Shown: positions 1 through 5,364 of the stretch, in pieces
How the letters are laid out: every line of letters starts with the position of its first letter
Numbering within the stretch: the stretch's first letter is position 1
From: Gammaproteobacteria bacterium
GTDB lineage: Bacteria; Pseudomonadota; Gammaproteobacteria; Enterobacterales; Psychrobiaceae
Assembly: GCA_013214885.1 (NCBI GenBank)
Contig: JABSRS010000236.1
Location: forward strand, 1 to 5,756
DNA length: 5,756 nt
Direction of reading: 5' to 3'
The notes under the pieces: generated by a model
Databases searched by the model: none
Seen by the model: only the letters and a program-made list of their open reading frames with translations
Told to the model about the DNA's origin: nothing
Position numbers and translations under genes: made by a program

Positions 1-373
1 GCAGTTGCTGCGCACGCTCAAATTGAGCCTTGGCTAGGGCAAACCTTGCTTGACGATCATTGAGTTGAATTTTGAAATCCGTTGGGTCGAGCTGAGCTAG
101 TAGCTGACCTTTTTTAACATGATTACCCGCCTTGACAGAAAATTTAGTCAGTTCACCACTGACACGAAATGCTAGATGAGTGTCTTTATTAGCCTCAACC
201 TCAGCAGGAAATTTCCTAATAGAGGTCTGGGTCTGTGCTCCAACGTTGATAATCTTTACCGTTGGCATTGCCACTACATTTTCTGGCACTAACTCTTTGG
301 TACAACCCGTAAGTATGGTCGCTATAGCAACTGAAGCTATCAGTAATCTCGATGCTTTGAACTTATCAAACAT
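1..373 (-). CDS. RND efflux pump periplasmic adaptor lipoprotein (membrane fusion protein), N-terminal part
   Basis: Partial gene; 124 codons are visible and the C-terminal part lies beyond the left edge. Read on the minus strand it starts MFDKFKASRLLIASV and has a lipoprotein signal with lipobox LTGC (residues 21-24, Cys24 the likely lipidated residue). After a short tether comes the adaptor beta strand followed by a lipoyl/biotinyl-like half-motif (VSGELTKFSVKAGNHVKKGQ, residues 71-90, then LLAQLDPTDF), and then the start of the alpha-helical hairpin (residues ~101-124, rich in Ala, Gln and Arg). This order is typical of AcrA/MexA-family adaptors, which join an inner-membrane RND transporter to an outer-membrane channel to export drugs or metabolites. 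Start: ATG at 373 is preceded by AAAGG about 8 bases upstream, and an in-frame-looking ATG at 393 meets a stop at once. The permease gene is probably next, off the window. Substrate cannot be read. The residue after Cys is Thr, not the Asp of AcrA, so membrane sorting is open. Confidence 0.9.
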   Translation of the reverse strand, partial: MFDKFKASRLLIASVAIATILTGCTKELVPENVVAMPTVKIINVGAQTQTSIRKFPAEVEANKDTHLAFRVSGELTKFSVKAGNHVKKGQLLAQLDPTDFKIQLNDRQARFALAKAQFERAQQL

Positions 374-496
374 TATGTCTGCCTTTGAATCATGTTAATA
401 ACAGAGTTATTTTACTCGCTCTATCGTAAAAATAAAATTTATATAAAATTAAAATAATGTTAAAATAAATTTATATAGATTGATGAGGAAATAACC
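374..496. promoter_or_regulatory. Divergent control region between RND adaptor and LysR gene
   Basis: This 123-bp gap separates two divergently transcribed genes and is very AT-rich from 421 to 480. It should hold promoters for both genes. LysR-type regulators commonly bind such shared gaps, repressing themselves and controlling the divergent target. The LysR gene has a clear ribosome binding site, GAGGA at 485-489, 7 bases before its ATG. A plausible plus-strand promoter is -35 TTTATA (438-443), 17-bp spacer, -10 TAAAAT (461-466), but in such AT-rich sequence chance matches are expected. No minus-strand promoter stands out. Confidence 0.5.
435..477. repeat. Direct repeat AAATTTATATA, 32-bp period, candidate regulator site
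   Basis: The 11-mer AAATTTATATA occurs at 435-445 and again at 467-477, so the copies start 32 bp apart, about three turns of the DNA helix. The second copy overlaps the palindrome ATAAATTTAT (465-474), and the first overlaps TTTATATAAA (438-447). Same-face spacing between the efflux and LysR genes fits binding by an oligomeric regulator. The low sequence complexity means it could be coincidence. Confidence 0.35.
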
Positions 497-1330
497 ATGA
501 CATTAGAACAACTGCGAGTTCTAAACAAAATTGTTGAGTTGGGCACCTTAAAAGCAGCGGCCGATGCCCTGCATAAAACCCAACCAGCGTTGTCAATGTC
601 GGTTAAAAAATTAGAGCAACAATATGATATTCAGCTACTTGATCGTAGTACATATCGTCTTAAACTCACGCCCAAAGGGAAAATATTTTATCGCCATGCT
701 CAGCAAGTGTTATTAGGGGCTGAGCAATTAAAAATTGCTTATGATCCTGTGTTTGATTTTGAAGATGTCTCAAAAGTATTATTAAAATGCCAACAGCATT
801 TTCCATCCACTGAATTTCAATTACTGGCTGGTACTCGTTTCACCGCTCTTGAGCACATTATGGATAATAAAGTCGATATTGCTATCGGTGCATGGTTTCA
901 TCTTTTTCACGGCATGGCTGATTTCGTTACTCAACCGTTAAGTGAGTTTGAAGTCGTCCTTGCTGCATCACCAAAGCTTTGTAATATTAATGACATCAAA
1001 GTCGTGAGTCAGCTTAATTTATACCCTTCAATAGCACTTATTCAAACCAATTTAAGTTTTGATAATGACAAGTTAGGCTTTGGCTCATCTAAACAACAAT
1101 TTAAAACCAAAGATGTTCACACCTTGAAATCAATGATGATGTCGGGGCTCGGCATCGGCCTAATTCCTTATCATTTAATTAGTCGAGAATTAGCCGAAGG
1201 AAGTTTGCAGCTACTGACCCTCTCTGACAGCGAGACCTCTCTCAATGGTGAGATTCGATTAATCCGTAAATCGGAACATGTCTTAGGCCCTGTCGGACAG
1301 TTTTTCTGGGATAGCTTAATCGCTAATTAA
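497..1330 (+). CDS. LysR-family transcriptional regulator with shortened linker helix
   Basis: 277 residues. The N-terminal winged helix-turn-helix (residues 1-60) is classic: MTLEQLRVLNKIVELGTLKA, then the recognition region TQPALSMSVKKLE (28-40) and the wing ending LTPKGKIF. The effector-binding domain begins with the first beta strand LKIAYDP (78-84) and contains VDIAIGAW (126-133) and the C-terminal signature SGLGIGLIP (216-224). Family members are usually about 290-310 residues; the shortfall here sits in the linker (dimerisation) helix, where only about 20 residues separate the TPKG motif from the first effector-domain strand, against about 34 in BenM-type proteins as I recall them. The reading frame is intact. 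Divergent placement beside an RND adaptor suggests it controls the pump, which is inference; the inducer is unknown. Start at 497 is supported by GAGGA 7 bases upstream and by the family N-terminus. Confidence 0.93.
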   Translation: MTLEQLRVLNKIVELGTLKAAADALHKTQPALSMSVKKLEQQYDIQLLDRSTYRLKLTPKGKIFYRHAQQVLLGAEQLKIAYDPVFDFEDVSKVLLKCQQHFPSTEFQLLAGTRFTALEHIMDNKVDIAIGAWFHLFHGMADFVTQPLSEFEVVLAASPKLCNINDIKVVSQLNLYPSIALIQTNLSFDNDKLGFGSSKQQFKTKDVHTLKSMMMSGLGIGLIPYHLISRELAEGSLQLLTLSDSETSLNGEIRLIRKSEHVLGPVGQFFWDSLIAN

Positions 1331-1338
1331 GTCGCTAG

Positions 1339-1782
1339 CTAAGTGCCATTGTTTACAGCGATTGATTGGCCGTTAACCTCAATTTCAATCGGCAAACCGT
1401 TGGTGATATGTTTAATTTTTGGTGCAATCAGCTCCAGAGTCGATGATGAATGAAAATGCCCAGGTTTGGTTTGGGGATCGGGATAGTAAATATATCCAGC
1501 ATAAGATGCTCCGTTAAACCATATTACACAGTGAACCAATGAGAAGTTTTCAGGGCCAATATTTTTATTCCAATCGACCGCTTCAAAATACAGGTCAGCA
1601 TTAATTCTCGCCACCGTTAAAGGCTTAATATCAACATTAATGGTGCCGTTAAAGCAGTGAGATAGGTCGAGCCCTCGCGCCAAGAAATACGATTTTTGAC
1701 GCTCAATAGTACCCATTTGATCAATCAAATTACGACCAGATGCTACGCCATGGCCTTTAATAATAATTCCTTGAAGTTTCAT
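1339..1782 (-). CDS. Small protein resembling the archaeal CTP-dependent riboflavin kinase (DUF120/RibK) fold
   Basis: 147 residues, about the size of the stand-alone archaeal enzyme (roughly 136 residues in Methanocaldococcus jannaschii). No signal peptide, so probably cytoplasmic. Three blocks resemble that family: GHGVASG (10-16), like the N-terminal strand-turn G-x-V-x-SG; FNGTINVDIKP (44-54), like the PGTLN motif whose Thr and Asn bind the metal-nucleotide, here Thr47 and Asn49; and STLELIAPKIKHITNGLPIE (114-133), like the C-terminal 'LEIIAP...L.dGd' block. The turn after ASG lacks the usual extra glycines, and Asn45 replaces the common Pro, so activity or substrate may differ. Gammaproteobacteria normally make FMN with RibF, so a second riboflavin kinase is not required; the role is open. 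Start ATG at 1782 has AAGG 6 bases upstream. It faces the LysR gene with an 8-bp gap and diverges from the His-rich protein gene. The CDS is secure; the family link is a by-eye match. Confidence 0.7.
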   Translation of the reverse strand: MKLQGIIIKGHGVASGRNLIDQMGTIERQKSYFLARGLDLSHCFNGTINVDIKPLTVARINADLYFEAVDWNKNIGPENFSLVHCVIWFNGASYAGYIYYPDPQTKPGHFHSSSTLELIAPKIKHITNGLPIEIEVNGQSIAVNNGT

Positions 1783-1827
1783 TGCTTACCTTAATAGTGC
1801 ACTTAATGACCAAGTATAGGATCCAAG

Positions 1828-1847
1828 TTCAGTTAAAATTCAGTAAA
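1828..1847 (+). promoter_or_regulatory. 11-bp-period direct repeat, candidate OmpR-family response-regulator site
   Basis: TTCAGTTAAAA is followed directly by TTCAGTAAA: TTCAGT occurs at 1828-1833 and 1839-1844, exactly 11 bp apart. Tandem half-sites with an 11-bp period are the usual target of OmpR/PhoB-family response regulators. The second half contains GTAAA and the first GTTAA, loosely like the GTAAA pair of CpxR sites. It overlaps the proposed -35 of the His-rich exported protein gene. Confidence 0.35.
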
Positions 1848-1856
1848 GGACCTTTA
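1844..1856. repeat. Perfect inverted repeat TAAAGG-A-CCTTTA
   Basis: Positions 1844-1849 and 1851-1856 are perfect complements around a single A. At 13 bp with a 1-bp centre it is an operator-like palindrome, not a hairpin. It partly overlaps the 11-bp direct repeat and the proposed -10 of the gene at 1891. Confidence 0.35.
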
Positions 1857-1890
1857 GGATAGAGTTATTAAAGCTAAATGGAGTACTGTT

Positions 1891-2346
1891 ATGAAACCTT
1901 CACTTTTTAAAACACTGACTATCGCGGTATTTAGTTTGTCACTGATTGCCGCTGCACCAGCATTTGCTGGTAAAAGAAACCACGGTAATCATCACAACAA
2001 CCACGGCTATAATAGTCATAATAATCATCATTCACATGACAAGCATTACCGAGGGCATCGCCGTCATCATTCGAATCACAAAGCTGGTCACATTATTGGT
2101 GGCATCATCGGCGGTGTAATATTGAGTAATGTCTTTAATGATTTATCTAACCATCGTCGCTCGCAAACCTATTCGACCACTTATAACAACTACCCACCTG
2201 TAAGATACGCTAATAACGTTGTTATCAATAGCACGCCATACACAACTTATCGGGTGTTAAATGGTAATGAGTGTTATCTGGTTAATGTCAACAAATTTGG
2301 CAACGAGGTACTGACCCAAGTTCCTAATATGAACTGTGGTTACTAA
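1891..2346 (+). CDS. Exported His/Asn-rich protein with glycine zipper
   Basis: 151 residues, not recognised as a named family. It has a clear Sec signal peptide (Lys-containing start, hydrophobic core 8-22, cleavage after AFA at residue 26). The mature protein opens with a segment extremely rich in His and Asn: 14 His between residues 31 and 67, plus Arg and Lys. Next comes a glycine zipper, AGHIIGGIIGGVILSNVF (65-82), with Gly66, Gly70 and Gly74 spaced by four, then a polar Tyr/Asn-rich linker. The tail contains two cysteines (Cys128 and Cys149) in a Tyr/Val-rich region ending NMNCGY; these could form a disulfide in the periplasm. His clusters suggest binding of Ni, Zn or Cu, and glycine zippers occur in envelope proteins that pack against or insert in membranes; both roles are inference. 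Start at 1891 is supported by GGAG 7 bases upstream. It converges on glnE. Confidence 0.85.
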   Translation: MKPSLFKTLTIAVFSLSLIAAAPAFAGKRNHGNHHNNHGYNSHNNHHSHDKHYRGHRRHHSNHKAGHIIGGIIGGVILSNVFNDLSNHRRSQTYSTTYNNYPPVRYANNVVINSTPYTTYRVLNGNECYLVNVNKFGNEVLTQVPNMNCGY

Positions 2347-2360
2347 AAATCATTAGTAAA

Positions 2361-2384
2361 AATCAGTACCGCTGCAGCGTGCTG
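2361..2384 (-). terminator. Possible Rho-independent terminator of glnE
   Basis: Just beyond the glnE stop, the minus strand reads CAGCACGCTGCAGCGGTACTG and then ATTTTTAC. CGC pairs with GCG around TGCA, and after a small internal loop CAG pairs with CTG, followed by a run of five T. The stem is imperfect and short, so this is a moderate call. The plus strand has no T-run after the hairpin, so it would not serve the convergent gene. Confidence 0.35.
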
Positions 2385-2390
2385 GGTTAT

Positions 2391-5282
2391 CTAATTAATC
2401 GGCTTAATCAACCACTGCTGCCAAATTAACAAAACAGTTTGCTGATACTGTTTGAATTGCTCAAGTGGCACCTTATTTTCAAGGTGTTGTAATACCTGCC
2501 GATGACCAGCATTGCGATATTCACAATATATTTCCTTTAGTTTCATCGCTTGGTCCGATCCCATTAACCCACATGCCGCTATCGCATCAAAAATTCGGAC
2601 ATTATCGCAATCTTTAACCAAACTAGGGTATTGATGGCTATAACCCAAAACTAAGTATTGGGCAATAAATTCAATATCTGCAATGCCACCAACATCCTGT
2701 TTCAAATCGAAAACATCTTGCTGTTTACTGCCCAAATGCTCACGCATTTTTTCACGCATATTCGCCACGGCTGTTTGCAGTGGCGCCAAATCTCGCGGCT
2801 GAGTTAACAACGCGAAACGAGCTTGATCAAATCGCGTTTTTAAATAGGGATCCCCAGCAACAACTCGAGCTCTTACTAGTGCTTGGTGCTCCCAAATCCA
2901 TGCTTCTTGCTGTTGATATTCGATAAAGGTTTCAATATTAATCACCATTAAACCAGAGTTACCGCTTGGGCGTAATCTCATATCTACTTCGTAGAGCACA
3001 CCAGAAGTGGTGCGGGTATTAAATAAATGCAAAACCCTCTGAGCTAACTTTAGGTAAAAGTGGCTACTCTCAATGGTTTTTTTGCCATTGGTTTGGGTAC
3101 CTGGGCGCGCACAATGGACAAATACCATATCTAAATCAGAGCCATAGCCGAGTTCAATGCCACCAAGTTTGCCATATCCTATTGCCGCAAAGCCGCGCTC
3201 ACTACCCTCGTGCGTTGGCTCGCCATAGCGCTCGACCATTTGTTGCCAAGCCATATCGATTGATTGCGCCACAATGGATTGCGCGAGATAGGTCAGGTGA
3301 TCACTGACCTGCATCACGGGTAACACGCCCGTGATATCAGCGGCCGCAATGCGAAGTTGCTGGGCTTGCTTGTACTGCCTAACGCCCTCCATCATCTGCT
3401 CCATATCATCAACGGGGATCCGCAATAAGTACAGGTGTAATTCGCTGCCATAGTCCTCAAGCGCTGTCGGGTTATATAACAACTTAGGGTCGAGTAATTC
3501 ATCGAGTAAGATGGGGAACGTTGTAAGTTTTTCGCTAATCCAAGCACTGGCATTACACAGTTTAATTAACTGGGTTAATGCCCTAGGATTCTCGGCTAAT
3601 AGTTCAATGTAGGCAGTTCGGGTGGCAATTTTACTCAAGAGTGCGCCAACACGCTCTAATATCTGTTGGGCATTTGGCCGTTCAATGATTTCAAGTAGTA
3701 GTTTAGGCAGCAAACGCGACATCACCTCACGTCCTCGTGGTCCCATCGGGCGTTTATCGATATCGATTTTTAGCTGTTGAACTTGTTCAAATAGTTGTTG
3801 CGGCTGCTGGGCTTTTAATTCATATAAAATCGATTCGCCATCAAAGTCAATCGACGACTCGAACACCAACTGCAATAATTTAAGCGCCTTAGCGTTGTCG
3901 TTAGATTCTTCAGTATCATCCTCACCAATCACGTCATTAAACTGCTCAATGATAAATTGCTGATGGCCCTTAAGTTGCGCCCGAAACGCTGATTGATCTT
4001 GATGGCCCATTAAATAAACCAAGCGTTGCCAATCACGCTCATTATTTGGCAGGGTTTGAGTTTGCTGATCATTAAATTGCTGCAAATAGTGTTCAACTTG
4101 GCGTAAATAGAGGTAACTTTGGGTTAATCGCTGACACACTTCGGGACTAAAGATCCCAAGCAGCTTAAAATTTATTAAGCTGCTTAGCACTGATTGTTGT
4201 CTTAGCAGCGGTTCGCGCCCGCCGCGGATCATTTGAAATACTTGAACAATAAACTCAATTTCTCGAATACCGCCAGCACCTAGCTTGATATTATCAACCA
4301 ACCCACGGCGCCTGACTTCATGACTGATAAGTTGTTTCATTTTCCTGAGCGATTCAATCGCACTGAAATCAATATATCGGCGAAACACAAAGGGTCTTAA
4401 TAGCTCAGTCAGCTCGGTAGTATGTGCACTCGATGGTCCAAGTACTCGCGCCTTGACCATCGCATAACGTTCCCAGTCTCGTCCTTGCGATTGATAATAA
4501 TATTCCAATGCTAACAGGCTCACGACTAGCGGTCCTGAATTACCAAATGGTCGTAATCTCATATCAACCCGATAAACAAAGCCCTCATAACTGACTTTAT
4601 CGAGGGAGTTAATCAGTTTTTGCGCTAGCTTGACAAAAAATTGCTGATTATCGGTACTGCGACGGCCTCCTGTGGTTTGTCCGTGTTCTGGGAAGGTAAA
4701 GATAAGGTCGATATCTGACGAAAAATTAAGTTCCTTACCGCCTAGCTTGCCCATACCTAGGATAAGCAGCGGCTGCTCTGCTCCGTGCTCGTCAACGGGT
4801 ACACCCCATGTCTTGGCTAATAACTGGTAATGCCAATCGCGCGCGGTAATAATCAACAATTCAGCTAATTCAGAAATATGGCGTAACGAATGCTTTATCT
4901 CGCCTAAATGGCAAATATCACGCCAGGCAATGATTAGCTGAAAAAAATTACGGCATTGACGCAACGCGATATCTAATTGCTGCTCGGTCTGACAATCTTG
5001 CAACATTTGATTAAGGTGTCCAGGCATCATTTGGTCAAGTTGGTCGTTATTGAGTAACTTTTGGTTAAAAATAAGCTCAATCCACTGGGGGTGACGATTT
5101 AATTGTTCATAGGCAAAGTCACTGATTGCGATGATCTGAGCCAACAAACCCTGTTCTTTAGTAGTTAATTGTTGAAGTAGTTGAAAATTTTGCTCGCTAA
5201 ACTCATAATAACGTTCACACGCCAGCGAAAATAACGGTGGTGTTAAATTAAATTCATTTTCAATGGTAGTTTTTTGAGTCAT
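2391..5282 (-). CDS. glnE: Bifunctional glutamine synthetase adenylyltransferase / adenylyl-removase
   Basis: 963 residues, complete, close to the ~946 of E. coli. The enzyme attaches AMP to a tyrosine of glutamine synthetase (GlnA) when nitrogen is plentiful and removes it by phosphorolysis when nitrogen is scarce, steered by PII protein. The two-fold internal repeat is clear. The N-terminal removase half has GMGKLGGKELNFSSDIDL (176-193, metal ligands Asp190 and Asp192), YRVDMRLRPFGNSG (237-250) and GAGGIREIEF (335-344). The C-terminal transferase half has GYGKLGGIELGYGSDLDM (702-719, Asp716 and Asp718), YEVDMRLRPSGNSG (764-777) and DVGGIADIEF (863-872). Both nucleotidyltransferase sites look intact. 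Start ATG at 5282 has AGGAA (5295-5291) 8 bases upstream. In E. coli glnE is followed by hldE; here the next gene converges, so glnE appears to stand alone. Two strong inverted repeats lie within it (listed separately). Confidence 0.98.
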   Translation of the reverse strand: MTQKTTIENEFNLTPPLFSLACERYYEFSEQNFQLLQQLTTKEQGLLAQIIAISDFAYEQLNRHPQWIELIFNQKLLNNDQLDQMMPGHLNQMLQDCQTEQQLDIALRQCRNFFQLIIAWRDICHLGEIKHSLRHISELAELLIITARDWHYQLLAKTWGVPVDEHGAEQPLLILGMGKLGGKELNFSSDIDLIFTFPEHGQTTGGRRSTDNQQFFVKLAQKLINSLDKVSYEGFVYRVDMRLRPFGNSGPLVVSLLALEYYYQSQGRDWERYAMVKARVLGPSSAHTTELTELLRPFVFRRYIDFSAIESLRKMKQLISHEVRRRGLVDNIKLGAGGIREIEFIVQVFQMIRGGREPLLRQQSVLSSLINFKLLGIFSPEVCQRLTQSYLYLRQVEHYLQQFNDQQTQTLPNNERDWQRLVYLMGHQDQSAFRAQLKGHQQFIIEQFNDVIGEDDTEESNDNAKALKLLQLVFESSIDFDGESILYELKAQQPQQLFEQVQQLKIDIDKRPMGPRGREVMSRLLPKLLLEIIERPNAQQILERVGALLSKIATRTAYIELLAENPRALTQLIKLCNASAWISEKLTTFPILLDELLDPKLLYNPTALEDYGSELHLYLLRIPVDDMEQMMEGVRQYKQAQQLRIAAADITGVLPVMQVSDHLTYLAQSIVAQSIDMAWQQMVERYGEPTHEGSERGFAAIGYGKLGGIELGYGSDLDMVFVHCARPGTQTNGKKTIESSHFYLKLAQRVLHLFNTRTTSGVLYEVDMRLRPSGNSGLMVINIETFIEYQQQEAWIWEHQALVRARVVAGDPYLKTRFDQARFALLTQPRDLAPLQTAVANMREKMREHLGSKQQDVFDLKQDVGGIADIEFIAQYLVLGYSHQYPSLVKDCDNVRIFDAIAACGLMGSDQAMKLKEIYCEYRNAGHRQVLQHLENKVPLEQFKQYQQTVLLIWQQWLIKPIN
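3313..3335. repeat. 8-bp perfect inverted repeat inside glnE
   Basis: ATCACGGG (3313-3320) and CCCGTGAT (3328-3335) flank a 7-base loop. In glnE mRNA this falls in codons for the segment DITGVLPVM (649-657), between the removase and transferase halves. No T-run follows on either strand, so it is not a terminator. It may be a by-product of coding constraint. Confidence 0.6.
4158..4185. repeat. 11-bp perfect inverted repeat (hairpin) inside glnE
   Basis: AAGCAGCTTAA (4158-4168) and TTAAGCTGCTT (4175-4185) are exact complements around the 6-base loop AATTTA. In the glnE transcript this would form an 11-bp hairpin over codons 366-375 (SSLINFKLL), just after the adenylyl-removase domain. No T-run follows, so termination is unlikely. 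The function, if any, is unknown. Confidence 0.65.
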
Positions 5283-5364
5283 TCAATTACTTCCTGTAGA
5301 CATAATATGTCAAATCTGATAAACAGACTTATAAAAATACAACAATATCATCGACGAGGTCTTT
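5283..5364. promoter_or_regulatory. Divergent promoter region between glnE and the lipoprotein gene
   Basis: An 82-bp gap serving both strands. For the plus-strand lipoprotein gene a fair sigma-70-type promoter is visible: -35 ATGTCA (5307-5312), 17-bp spacer, -10 TATAAA (5330-5335), then GAGGT (5356-5360) 4 bases before ATG. For glnE a ribosome binding site is clear, but no minus-strand promoter stands out: a TTGACA at 5313-5308 lies too close to the start codon. No GG-N10-GC sigma-54 element was seen. Confidence 0.5.
5299..5311. repeat. Perfect palindrome GACATA-A-TATGTC, operator-like
   Basis: Six-base arms at 5299-5304 and 5306-5311 are perfect complements around one A. It overlaps the proposed -35 (5307-5312) of the lipoprotein gene and lies 17-29 bases upstream of the glnE start, so a bound repressor could affect both. 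A second, weaker inverted repeat TCTG-ATAAA-CAGA follows at 5315-5327. Confidence 0.4.

Larger units (their letters stand above)
1783..1890. promoter_or_regulatory. Divergent control region between RibK-like and His-rich protein genes
   Basis: A 108-bp gap that must serve both genes. For the His-rich gene the ribosome binding site is GGAG (1880-1883), 7 bases before ATG. A weak plus-strand promoter can be proposed: TTAAAA (1833-1838), 16-bp spacer, TAGGAT (1855-1860). For the minus-strand gene a -10-like TATACT lies at 1818-1813 without a good -35. The weak promoter together with the repeats described separately would suit activator control, which is inference. Confidence 0.4.

Noticed and set aside
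180..398. Plus-strand open frame of 72 codons starting at 180
   Set aside because: It lies antisense to the well-supported RND adaptor N-terminus, has no ribosome binding site in good position and no family resemblance.
1315..1331. Inverted repeat CTTAAT-CGCTA-ATTAAG at the end of the LysR gene as a terminator
   Set aside because: The stem is only six AT-rich pairs and no T-run follows on either strand.
1800..1830. GAACTT on the minus strand (1830-1825) as an extracytoplasmic sigma-E -35 element for the RibK-like gene
   Set aside because: The spaced downstream sequence (TCATT) is a poor match to the TCTGA-type -10, so the hit is likely chance.
1891..2346. His-rich protein as a hydrogenase or urease nickel chaperone (HypB/UreE type)
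   Set aside because: Those are cytoplasmic with GTPase or defined metallochaperone domains; this protein has a signal peptide and no such domain, and no hyp or ure genes are nearby.
5302..5313. TTGACA/TATTAT on the minus strand as the glnE promoter
   Set aside because: TTGACA would place the -10 over the ribosome binding site or start codon, and TATTAT has no acceptable -35 and would start transcription inside the ribosome binding site.
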